In this document: positions 13,329 through 19,520 of the stretch, one piece after another
How positions within the stretch are numbered: the first letter of the stretch is position 1
Layout: each line of letters begins with the position of its first letter
From: CAXDRM01 sp963991775
Lineage (GTDB): Bacteria; Pseudomonadota; Alphaproteobacteria; Rickettsiales; JABIRX01
Assembly (NCBI GenBank): GCA_963991775.1
Contig: CAXDRM010000020.1
Coordinates: forward strand, 1 to 19,520
Reading direction: 5' to 3'
Length of the DNA: 19,520 bases
Position numbers and translations under genes: made by a program
The notes under the pieces: generated by a model
Database searches by the model: none
What the model was told of the DNA's origin: nothing
The model's input: the letters and a program-made list of their open reading frames with translations, nothing else

Positions 13329-14357
13329 ATGAAAAATATAAATAATATTATTAATAATAAATCTGCTAAAACAGAAAACTTCATCTGGCTAATGCGTCAA
13401 GCTGGTAGATATTTACCTGAATATCAAAAAATTAGAGCTAATCATAATAATTTTGTCGAATTTTGTTATGCTGTTGATGATGTAGTTACTGTAACTTTAC
13501 AACCAATAGAAAGATTTGATTTTGATGCAGCAATTATCTTCTCTGATATTCTATTAATTCTTGATGTTTTAGGAGCTAAAGTAGAATTCATTCCAGGTTT
13601 TGGACCAAAAATCACTGCAGATTTTACTCAATTTATTAAACATCAAGATACTGATCTTGAAGATTTAATTTCAACTAAACTTAGTAAAGTATATGAAGCA
13701 ATCACTCTAACTCGTAAAGAGCTTGCTCCAGAAAAAAGTCTAATAGGTTTTGTAGGAGCATTTTGGACTTTATTTGCTTATCTTATTGAAGGTGGCTCTA
13801 GTAAAAATTGGCACAAAGCCAAAGAATTTTATTACAAAGAACCACAAAAATTTTCTGCTATAAAAAATATTTTAGAAAAATCTTTAATAATTCATTTACG
13901 TAATCAAGCTAAAGCAGGCTGTGATATAATTAAAATCTTTGATAGTTGGGCAGGAATTTTAACTAAAAGCCAAATTACAAATTTAGTAATAGAACCTACT
14001 AAAAATATTCTTGATGGTTTGGCAGATATAAATGTAACAAAAATTTGTTTTCCTAGAGGAATAGGTTCAAGTTACCAAGAATTCTGCAATTTAAATTTTG
14101 ATATTTATGCTCTAGATTATACAGAAGATATTAATATAGCTCAGGATATTTACCACAAATATAGAAAAATCCCGCAAGGAAATCTAGATCCAGCTTTATT
14201 ACTTCTAGATGATTATCAATTTGCAGCTCAAGAAATAACTAAAATTCTTGCAGTAACCCAAGATATACCTGCAATTTTTAATCTTGGACATGGAATTTTA
14301 CCTGAGACCAAAATAACTAATGTTGAAAAATTAGTTACACAAATCCGTTCTATTTAA
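13329..14357 (+). CDS. hemE: Uroporphyrinogen decarboxylase HemE
   Basis: Removes four acetate carboxyls from uroporphyrinogen III to give coproporphyrinogen III in haem synthesis; cytosolic dimer. The 342 residues are full length. LMRQAGRYLPEY (21-32) carries the substrate-binding Arg residues, FSDI (71-74) the catalytic Asp73, YLIEGGSSK (151-159) the Tyr, and FNLGHGILPET (317-327) the His. IFDSWAG and QGNLDP are also present. One oddity: the usual GxPWT/GAPFT loop reads GAFWT at 143-147, with Phe replacing Pro. The gene is strongly AT-biased in codon choice, more than the left half of the window. It is divergent from ppsR across the candidate origin. Confidence 0.96.
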   Translation: MKNINNIINNKSAKTENFIWLMRQAGRYLPEYQKIRANHNNFVEFCYAVDDVVTVTLQPIERFDFDAAIIFSDILLILDVLGAKVEFIPGFGPKITADFTQFIKHQDTDLEDLISTKLSKVYEAITLTRKELAPEKSLIGFVGAFWTLFAYLIEGGSSKNWHKAKEFYYKEPQKFSAIKNILEKSLIIHLRNQAKAGCDIIKIFDSWAGILTKSQITNLVIEPTKNILDGLADINVTKICFPRGIGSSYQEFCNLNFDIYALDYTEDINIAQDIYHKYRKIPQGNLDPALLLLDDYQFAAQEITKILAVTQDIPAIFNLGHGILPETKITNVEKLVTQIRSI

Positions 14358-14460
14358 AAATTATCATAAAACGCTAATAAAGCTATTTACATAAAATCTT
14401 TACAGGCTATGGTTGTTTTCAGGGTTTATCCTAAATCAACAAATTAAAGGAAGTTTACAG

Positions 14461-15306
14461 ATGAAAAATAGAGCATTTACCTTAGTTGAGTTATCAATAG
14501 TTTTAGTAATTATTGCTTTGCTTATTGGTGGTATATCAATAGGAACTAGGTTAATTTCGGGTTCAAGACAAGTTGCTGCCCAAAATATGTCAGATCGTTC
14601 ACCTATCTTTGAAATTTTCAATAGTGAATTAGAAGCTAGTGTAGAATTATGGTTAGATGCTAATGATGCTAATACAGTAAAGAAAGATGCAAATGGTTTA
14701 GTAACTGAGTGGCGTGATAAATCTAAAAATGAACGCCATGCTCTACAAGCAACAGAAACTAATCGTCCTTCGGCTGTTTCACGTGAATTTAATGGTTTAA
14801 CCGTAATTGATTTTGATGGTACAGATAACTATCTCAGTACGCAAGATACAGTTTTAAATCCAGGTTCAAGTGATTTTTCAGTGTTTATAGTTGCTAATTT
14901 TGATAGTTCAGGAAATTCTGAAAACTTGCTTTCTCAACAAGATGGTACAGGTACAGGTAGAGCATATTTAAGAGATAGTGGTTCTAATGTTATTGAATCA
15001 GGAGTAGGAGGTGTTTCTACTACAGCTCAAGCTATAGTTACTAGTAAATATCAGATCTATAGTTTAACCCATGATAATTCTGCTAATGAAATTTTAATTT
15101 ATACTAATAATAGCTCTGAATCTGCTTCAAGCATAGCTGCAGAGCAAGCTACAGGTGTGTTAAATATAGGAGCAGCTAAATCTGCTACCAATTTTTTAGA
15201 TGGTACTATCGGAGAAATTATTATTTTTGATAAAGTGTTGAATAGTCAGGAGAGGAAGGAGATTTATAACTATTTGACCACTAAGTGGAACCTCGAACTC
15301 ACCTAA
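14461..15306 (+). CDS. Prepilin-LamG fusion, candidate pilus-tip adhesin
   Basis: A 281-residue protein starting at the ATG at 14461, preceded by AAAGGAAG as ribosome binding site; an in-frame TTG at 14413 would place residues before the prepilin leader and is unlikely. MKNRA|FTLVELSIVLVIIALL is a class III prepilin signal with Glu at +5. After the helix and a short linker, residues from about 58 form a LamG-like jelly-roll (concanavalin A-type lectin) domain: VELWLDANDANTV, EWRDKSKNERHALQA, VIDFDGTDNYL, a central beta region with FSVFIVANFD, and the closing IGEIIIFDKVLNSQERKEIYNYLTTKWNL. Such domains bind glycans or glycoproteins, so a minor pilin with an adhesive head is a good guess. It lacks the LPGD block, the Asp-rich loop and the Cys pair of the trio at 3996-6317. 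It is monocistronic, after hemE. Confidence 0.9.
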   Translation: MKNRAFTLVELSIVLVIIALLIGGISIGTRLISGSRQVAAQNMSDRSPIFEIFNSELEASVELWLDANDANTVKKDANGLVTEWRDKSKNERHALQATETNRPSAVSREFNGLTVIDFDGTDNYLSTQDTVLNPGSSDFSVFIVANFDSSGNSENLLSQQDGTGTGRAYLRDSGSNVIESGVGGVSTTAQAIVTSKYQIYSLTHDNSANEILIYTNNSSESASSIAAEQATGVLNIGAAKSATNFLDGTIGEIIIFDKVLNSQERKEIYNYLTTKWNLELT

Positions 15307-15322
15307 AATCAGCATATTGTGC
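15304..15322 (-). repeat. Inverted partial copy of the 15443/15616 repeat
   Basis: TAAAATCAGCATATTGTGC is the exact reverse complement of the last 19 bases of the 29-bp direct repeat found twice downstream. Weaker similarity continues rightwards (TTTTCTGAAAC against the TTTCAG-AAAA part of the downstream copy). The first three bases are the stop codon of the prepilin-LamG gene, so the element abuts or has replaced the end of that gene. Confidence 0.7.
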
Positions 15323-15442
15323 AGCCTTTTCTGAAACACGATGTTTGCAACACCATGTTTCAGCAGAGTACTTCCCTTCAGCTGATAAAAATTTGCTCAT
15401 GTATTATCTATACATTCCGCAATTTTTCCAGCTGAGCTCAGC

Positions 15443-15471
15443 AAAAATGCAAGCACAATATGCTGATTTTA
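15443..15471 (+). repeat. 29-bp direct repeat, copy A
   Basis: Starts AAAAATGCAAGCACAATATG and ends CTGATTTTA; identical over 29 bases to 15616-15644. TCAG lies just upstream of both copies. Its right end forms the left arm of the perfect hairpin at 15465-15493. Confidence 0.85.
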
Positions 15472-15493
15472 TAGAAGTTTTTTCTATAAAATC
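15465..15493. terminator. Perfect 12-bp hairpin after prepilin-LamG gene
   Basis: GATTTTATAGAA / TTCTATAAAATC with a 5-nt loop (GTTTT). No T run follows on either strand, so it may be a weak bidirectional terminator between the convergent prepilin and rpe genes, or merely part of the repeat element. Confidence 0.35.
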
Positions 15494-15615
15494 TAACGAG
15501 CTTTGTCGAAAACATGGCTGCGGTACTCAAGTACTATTTGTACGATACGTTCCTCGCCATGATTTCTCCTAGTCCTTCATCTACGATCTTTGATTTGATG
15601 GCGATTTCAGTAATG

Positions 15616-15644
15616 AAAAATGCAAGCACAATATGCTGATTTTA
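15616..15644 (+). repeat. 29-bp direct repeat, copy B
   Basis: Identical to 15443-15471. After this copy the distance to the TCTCCTAGTCCT motif (15666) is only 21 bases, against 93 in copy A, so copy B looks like a shortened unit of the same element. Confidence 0.85.
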
Positions 15645-15724
15645 GCTATTAGCTCGAAAGACTTGTCTCCTAGTCCTGTAACCACGATTTATTAGTTTTT
15701 AAATTAACTTCTAAATTGTTACTT

Positions 15725-16387
15725 CTAACCACGGAGTAATTCGATGTTATTTTGATACTTAGAATTATCTCCTGAAAATACCGCAGAGCCAGCTACTAAA
15801 ACATTTGCACCAGCTGCTTTAACTAAAGGAGCAGTTTTTGCATTTATGCCACCATCAACCTCAAGATCAATATCCTTGCCTGTAGCATTAATTTTTTCAC
15901 GTAAAATCTCTATCTTGCTAATTTGTGAATCAAGAAAATTCTGTCCACCAAAACCAGGATTTACAGTCATCACTAAAATAAGATCTAATTTATCTAAAAC
16001 ATAATCTAAAATTTCTGGTGGCGTAGCAGGAACTATACTTACCCCAACCTTAACACCAAGAGACTTTATTTGCTCAATAGAACGATCTAAATGCTTTACT
16101 GCCTCAGCATGAAAAGTGATAATATCTGCGCCTGCTTCAGCAAATTTAGCTGCAAAAAAATTTGGATCATCAATCATTAAATGCACATCGAAAATTTTTT
16201 TAGTAAATGGACGTATAGATTTAATGACTCCAGGTCCAAAAGTAATATTAGGTACAAAATTACCATCCATTACATCAAGATGAATATAATCAGCACCGGC
16301 ATGATCAATATCTTGTGCCTCTTGACCAAGCTTAGCAAAATTTGCAGAAAGTAAAGAAGGAGAAATTTTTATAGGATTTACAGGCAT
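15725..16387 (-). CDS. rpe: Ribulose-phosphate 3-epimerase Rpe
   Basis: Interconverts D-ribulose 5-phosphate and D-xylulose 5-phosphate in the non-oxidative pentose phosphate pathway; a TIM-barrel metalloenzyme. The 220 residues are of standard length. Motifs in barrel order are ISPSLLSANFAKL (substrate Ser), HLDVMDGNFVPNITFG (metal His and catalytic Asp), DVHLMIDDP (metal His), TFHAEA (metal His), VNPGFGGQ (phosphate loop), and LEVDGGI with the second catalytic Asp, then GANVLVAGSAVF. It is divergent from yajC with a 119-bp gap and convergent with the prepilin-LamG gene. Confidence 0.97.
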   Translation of the reverse strand: MPVNPIKISPSLLSANFAKLGQEAQDIDHAGADYIHLDVMDGNFVPNITFGPGVIKSIRPFTKKIFDVHLMIDDPNFFAAKFAEAGADIITFHAEAVKHLDRSIEQIKSLGVKVGVSIVPATPPEILDYVLDKLDLILVMTVNPGFGGQNFLDSQISKIEILREKINATGKDIDLEVDGGINAKTAPLVKAAGANVLVAGSAVFSGDNSKYQNNIELLRG

Positions 16388-16462
16388 TTAAAAAGCTCAA
16401 ATAATTTATATTATGGATAAAAATTAGCAGAAAAAAAATTTTTGTAAATTTTAGAGAATTAA

Positions 16463-16468
16463 TATACT
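16463..16468 (+). promoter_or_regulatory. Possible -10 element for yajC-secD
   Basis: TATACT lies 39 bp before the yajC ATG in a very AT-rich gap. Only a weak TTTTGT stands at 17 bp upstream. AGG of TAGGTAATAAATG (16498-16500) is the likely ribosome binding site. Confidence 0.3.
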
Positions 16469-16506
16469 GTGTGTGCTTTCAAAAAATACTTAAAAATAGG
16501 TAATAA

Positions 16507-16878
16507 ATGTTTCCTTTAATTTCTAGCGCATATGCAGCAGATGCTGCCCCAGCAGCAGCACCAAGTTTTATTCCTTTAATTCTAATTTGTATAATCTTTT
16601 ACTTTTTTTTGATTCGTCCCCAACAAAAAAGATTAAAAGAACATAATCAAATGGTAAATGAGCTTAAAAAAAATGATGTAGTTGTTACAGCAGGCGGTTT
16701 AGTCGGAAAAGTAGTTAAATTACATGATGAAGATATTATTCACATTGAAGTTGCAAAATCAGTTACTTTGCAAATAGTAAAAAGCACTATAACTTCTGTT
16801 AATAACCGAAAATATCATGAAATTGCAGAGACAAAAGCAGCTGCACCTAAGGCTAAAAAGAAAACAGCAAAAAAATAG
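16507..16878 (+). CDS. yajC: Preprotein translocase subunit YajC
   Basis: A 123-residue inner-membrane protein that associates with SecDF of the Sec translocon. One membrane segment (about 20-38, FIPLILICIIFYFFLI) is followed by the family motif RPQQKRLKEH, then a small beta domain (NDVVVTAGGLVGKVVKLHDEDIIHIEV) and a long Ala/Lys-rich tail. An Ala-rich stretch (AYAADAAPAAAPS) precedes the membrane helix, as is usual in the family. secD begins 6 nt after its stop, so they form an operon, the common yajC-secD arrangement. Confidence 0.95.
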   Translation: MFPLISSAYAADAAPAAAPSFIPLILICIIFYFFLIRPQQKRLKEHNQMVNELKKNDVVVTAGGLVGKVVKLHDEDIIHIEVAKSVTLQIVKSTITSVNNRKYHEIAETKAAAPKAKKKTAKK

Positions 16879-16884
16879 GGCATA

Positions 16885-18417
16885 ATGTTTCATATTCCAA
16901 AATGGAAGATTATTCTTTCAGCAATTGTCTGTATTTACGCAATTTTTGTTTTATTAGGAAATTTCAGTAATGCTGATAATAAAGCTAAACTTAATTTAGG
17001 CTTAGATTTGCGTGGTGGCGCTTATTTACTACTCGAAATAAATCATGAAGCATATTTTCAAGAAAAAACAGCAATTCTGCAAGAGGAAGTAAGAAGTAAA
17101 TTACGTGCGGAACGTATCGGCTATTCAAATCTGAGTATTGTTGGTGATAAAATAAAATTCAATATACGTAATGTAGAAGAAAATTTAGTCAAAGCTTTGC
17201 GGAGTATTAGCACAGATATTGATATTGAACAAAGCGGTATGGAAGTTACAATCAATTATAATGCTGATTTCATTAAGAACCAAAAAATCAAATTATTAGA
17301 ACAATCTGTAGAAATAATTCGTAAAAGAGTGGATGAATCAGGTACTAAAGAACCTTTGATTCAACCGCAAGGTTTAAACCGAGTTATCTTACAAGTGCCA
17401 GGTTTAAGTGATCCCGAACGTTTAAAGCAATTATTGGGAAAAACAGCAAAATTAACTTTTCAAATGGTTAATCAGGAAAAGCCTGTAGTTGACGATTTAT
17501 TCTATCAACCTGAAGGTTACAAAATTTTACCTTCTAATGAAACACAAAATGACCGTAAATTATATTATCTAGTATCTGACAAAATAGAAATTAGCGGTGA
17601 AGCTTTAATAGATGCGCAAGCAAGTATTTTCCAGGGAAGTCCGCAAATTAATTTTACTTTTGATAATCGCGGTGGCAGAAAATTTGGTGAATTAACTAGC
17701 GCTTCTGTAGGGCGTTATATGGCAATTATTTTGGATGGTATAGTAATTAGCGCACCAGTAATTAGAGAGCCTATCTTGGGAGGTAAAGGAGTAATTTCTG
17801 GTAATTTCACACCTGAATCAGCAAATGATTTGGCAGTATTATTAAGAGCAGGTTCCTTACCAGCACCACTTGAAATTATAGAAGAAAGAACAGTTGGACC
17901 AACTTTAGGGCAAGATTCTATAGCTGCAGGTAAACAAGCTGTCATTATTGGTTTTATAGCAGTGCTACTATTAATTTTGATTATTTATCGTAAATTTGGC
18001 GTGTTTGCTTTCTTGGCTTTATTGATGAATATAGTGTTTATTTTTGCTGCTTTAACAGCGCTCGGTGCAGCCTTAACTTTACCAGGCATAGCAGGTATAG
18101 TATTAACTATCGGTATGGCGGTTGATACAAATGTCTTAATATTTGAGCGGATCAGAGAAGAATCGCGTAGTTCAAAATCGATTTATGCAGTAATAGATCA
18201 AGGCTTTAACCAAGCTCTAAAAACCATCATGGACTCGAATATTACTACTTTAATAGCGGCTTTAATCTTGTTTAATTTTGGTTCTGGTCCAGTTAAAGGT
18301 TTTGCAGTTACTTTATCAATTGGTATTTTAGCCTCGATTTTCTCAGCGATTTTTCTTACAAAAATCTTAATTTATCTGTGGATCAAAAAATCTAAACCTA
18401 AAAAGATCGAACTATAG
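16885..18417 (+). CDS. secD: Protein translocase subunit SecD
   Basis: RND-like membrane subunit that uses the proton-motive force to complete Sec-dependent export. The 510 residues show the first membrane helix (about 8-26), the conserved LGLDLRGG (38-45), the large periplasmic P1 domain with VEIIRKRVDESG and VILQVPGL, a second periplasmic part ending in ANDLAVLLRAGSLPAPLEIIEERTVGP (quoted loosely across the motif), and five more membrane helices with VLTIGMAVDTNVLIFERIREE, which carries the proton-relay Asp region. GGGC lies just before the ATG (AGGGCATAATG). secF is not fused and does not follow: the next gene is convergent. In Rickettsiales secF is often elsewhere on the chromosome. Confidence 0.97.
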   Translation: MFHIPKWKIILSAIVCIYAIFVLLGNFSNADNKAKLNLGLDLRGGAYLLLEINHEAYFQEKTAILQEEVRSKLRAERIGYSNLSIVGDKIKFNIRNVEENLVKALRSISTDIDIEQSGMEVTINYNADFIKNQKIKLLEQSVEIIRKRVDESGTKEPLIQPQGLNRVILQVPGLSDPERLKQLLGKTAKLTFQMVNQEKPVVDDLFYQPEGYKILPSNETQNDRKLYYLVSDKIEISGEALIDAQASIFQGSPQINFTFDNRGGRKFGELTSASVGRYMAIILDGIVISAPVIREPILGGKGVISGNFTPESANDLAVLLRAGSLPAPLEIIEERTVGPTLGQDSIAAGKQAVIIGFIAVLLLILIIYRKFGVFAFLALLMNIVFIFAALTALGAALTLPGIAGIVLTIGMAVDTNVLIFERIREESRSSKSIYAVIDQGFNQALKTIMDSNITTLIAALILFNFGSGPVKGFAVTLSIGILASIFSAIFLTKILIYLWIKKSKPKKIEL

Positions 18418-18527
18418 GTTCTTTTGCGCATCATCTTCTGGTCCAGTAGCAACTTAGTTGTATCACAGTCATATCAAAAACTGGAAGCAAAGAGAGGGAT
18501 TTGGTAAGTTATGAGATCAAGCTTAAA

Positions 18528-19340
18528 TTAGAAAGCCGAGCCTTTAAAGTAAGCATCGCTATTAAATTGCTTACTATTAAAATCTGTATTGCTGCCACTA
18601 AACCAATTAGCTGAGTTACGAGCTGGTTGATAGATTTGAGCTTCATTATAAGCATTAGCCCCAGGATTAGCTTGGTTAGCTTGTTGTTGCTGATTTGCTG
18701 GATTTTGATAATTGCTATTATTTAGATTAGCAGCATTGTTATTATTTTGTATATTGGGCTGCACAAAACGTTGTTGTCTGTAATTATTATAGTAATTTCC
18801 TGATGGTTGAGGATTGCCATAGACATTATTATAGTTATTTACATTATTGCCGCGATTATATGTTGCTGGAGGAGCATAATTATTAGGATAATTGCTTGGA
18901 CGAAAATTATTATTTGGAGCTGCTTGGTTATAACCATTTGCGTTATAATTATAGCTCACATTATTATTAGAATTGTTCTTTTTGTAACCAGTACCGCTTG
19001 CTAAAGAATCAACCGTGCTTTCGGAATATCTGCCACTACAATCTTTAGAAATCATTACAGATTGCACTTCTTTCATTTCTTTTTGTACGATTTTTTCATT
19101 ACGATTCATAGCGTAAGTTTCAATTACGGCAGGTATGACAAACATATATCTTAATTTAAATTTATCATTTTTTCTGACATCTGCTGCATCTTGACGTAGA
19201 CGAGACATTTTTTGACCTAATACGTCGCAGGTTAGATTATAATTACCTCTAGAATAACGATAAGTAGTACCTGAGCTTAGGCATGAGCTAAGTAACATGG
19301 AAGATGCTAAAACTAGTACTGGTAATTTAAAATTTTTCAT
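18528..19340 (-). CDS. Asn/Gln-rich lipoprotein, unknown function
   Basis: Not recognised. 270 residues in two parts. MKNFKLPVLVLASSMLLSSC is a lipoprotein signal with Cys20 in an LSSC lipobox. Residues 21 to about 115 look folded and contain two further Cys (in LTCDVLG and SKDCSGR), likely a disulfide, and a basic middle (QKMSRLRQDAADVRKNDKFK). From about 115 to 255 the protein is low complexity: mostly Asn, Tyr, Gln, Pro and Ala, with runs such as NNSNNN and NQQQQANQANP, prion-like and surely disordered. The end returns to mixed sequence with aromatic SNWF and AYFKGSAF. An SD-like AGGGTAAAAGG lies before the ATG, and a strong promoter stands at 19367-19395. It is convergent with secD. An exported, surface or periplasmic protein is likely. 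Confidence 0.85.
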   Translation of the reverse strand: MKNFKLPVLVLASSMLLSSCLSSGTTYRYSRGNYNLTCDVLGQKMSRLRQDAADVRKNDKFKLRYMFVIPAVIETYAMNRNEKIVQKEMKEVQSVMISKDCSGRYSESTVDSLASGTGYKKNNSNNNVSYNYNANGYNQAAPNNNFRPSNYPNNYAPPATYNRGNNVNNYNNVYGNPQPSGNYYNNYRQQRFVQPNIQNNNNAANLNNSNYQNPANQQQQANQANPGANAYNEAQIYQPARNSANWFSGSNTDFNSKQFNSDAYFKGSAF

Positions 19341-19366
19341 AACCTTTTACCCTAAAGTTTGGCTAT

Positions 19367-19395
19367 ATTATAGCATAAAATCAATATTCAGTCAA
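19367..19395 (-). promoter_or_regulatory. Near-consensus sigma70 promoter for the Asn-rich lipoprotein
   Basis: On the minus strand: TTGACT (19390-19395), exactly 17 bp, TATAAT (19367-19372), with the expected start near 19360 and a leader of about 20 nt. This is the best promoter match in the window. A 6-1-6 palindrome, GCTATATTATAGC (19362-19374), overlaps the -10 and could be an operator. Confidence 0.75.
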
Positions 19396-19520
19396 ACTAC
19401 CCCACGAATTAAAAAAAGGGGGTTTAGCATTGTTAACATGACACTTTTTTATTGTAAAGCTTATACTAGTTCTTGGGTCTATTGGTAATTTTGTTAAGAG
19501 TCAAAAAGCGTAGTATTTTT

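Larger units (their letters stand above)
15307..15724. repeat. 418-bp noncoding repeat-rich region
   Basis: No convincing gene lies between the prepilin-LamG stop and the rpe stop. A 95-codon open frame (15285-15572) is composed of repeat sequence and looks spurious. The region holds a 33-nt imperfect hairpin (15331-15363, 11 of 13 pairs), a perfect 12-bp hairpin (15465-15493), two 29-bp direct repeats, an inverted partial copy at its left edge, and a second short repeat TCTCCTAGTCCT at 15565-15576 and 15666-15677, each time followed by a similar sequence ending in ACGAT. TCGCCAT (15554-15560) and ATGGCGA (15598-15604) form a further wide hairpin. The composition is less AT-rich than the neighbours, typical of mobile or dispersed intergenic elements. 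Confidence 0.7.

Noticed and set aside
14413..14460. Upstream TTG start for the prepilin-LamG gene
   Set aside because: Would add 16 residues before a complete prepilin leader; the ATG at 14461 has AAAGGAAG at suitable distance.
15285..15572. 95-codon open frame overlapping the end of the prepilin-LamG gene
   Set aside because: It consists of the repeat sequences and hairpins described at 15304-15677, has no domain or signal, overlaps the prepilin by 22 bp and stops inside a repeated motif; best read as a chance frame in a repeat element.
18418..18527. Remnant of secF after secD
   Set aside because: The 110-bp gap shows no SecF-like frame in any phase and no convincing hairpin; secF is presumably elsewhere.
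18807..19004. 65-codon plus-strand frame rich in Ile
   Set aside because: Antisense of the Asn-codon runs of the lipoprotein (AAT/AAC read in reverse gives Ile/Val); a composition artefact.
1..19520. CRISPR array, prophage, transposase or toxin-antitoxin pair
   Set aside because: No regularly spaced repeats, no integrase or transposase motifs, and no paired small ORFs of that kind were found on either strand.

Overview
The window is AT-rich and looks like the chromosome of an alphaproteobacterium, most likely of the order Rickettsiales or a relative. Three conserved alphaproteobacterial gene neighbourhoods support this: tlpA divergent from argH-lptM-lysA; ribH-nusB-thiL; and hemE divergent from ppsR-(small ORF)-aroE. 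The fourth, yajC-secD beside rpe, is consistent with it. The family-level placement is inferred from composition, gene order and the style of the prepilins; no marker gene such as 16S rRNA is present. Lysine, arginine, folate, riboflavin, thiamine, shikimate and haem genes indicate more biosynthetic capacity than a strongly reduced Rickettsia would have.

Layout. 1-247: noncoding, with a palindrome that may end the lysA operon. 248-3027 (minus): argH, a 43-residue LptM-like lipoprotein and lysA, packed with 0-2 nt gaps. 3117-6317 (plus): a tlpA-type thioredoxin, bolA and three class III-type prepilins, closed by a strong terminator at 6343-6368. 6369-7673: an unrecognised lipoprotein that starts right after that terminator. 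7837-11093 (plus): pabB, then ribH-nusB-thiL. 11096-11205: a 110-bp inverted-repeat element between convergent thiL and aroE. 11251-13110 (minus): ppsR, a small basic ORF and aroE, all overlapping. 13111-13328: an 82% A+T gap with three identical DnaA-box-like 9-mers, the best candidate for the chromosomal origin of replication. 13329-15306 (plus): hemE, then a prepilin fused to a LamG-like lectin domain. 15307-15724: noncoding repeats. 15725-16387 (minus): rpe. 16507-18417 (plus): yajC and secD. 18528-19340 (minus): an Asn/Gln-rich lipoprotein with a near-consensus promoter.

The genes fall into three groups. The first is housekeeping metabolism. The second is envelope and secretion: LptM-like, YajC/SecD and two lipoproteins. 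The third is a pilus or pseudopilus set of four prepilins, three of which share unusual motifs and C-terminal cysteine pairs and sit directly behind a membrane-bound thiol-disulfide protein. The most noteworthy observations are the putative oriC, the prepilin-LamG fusion, the prepilin trio with a 90-bp GC-rich in-frame segment in its middle member, and several inverted or dispersed repeats (11096-11205, 15304-15677, 10061-10090).
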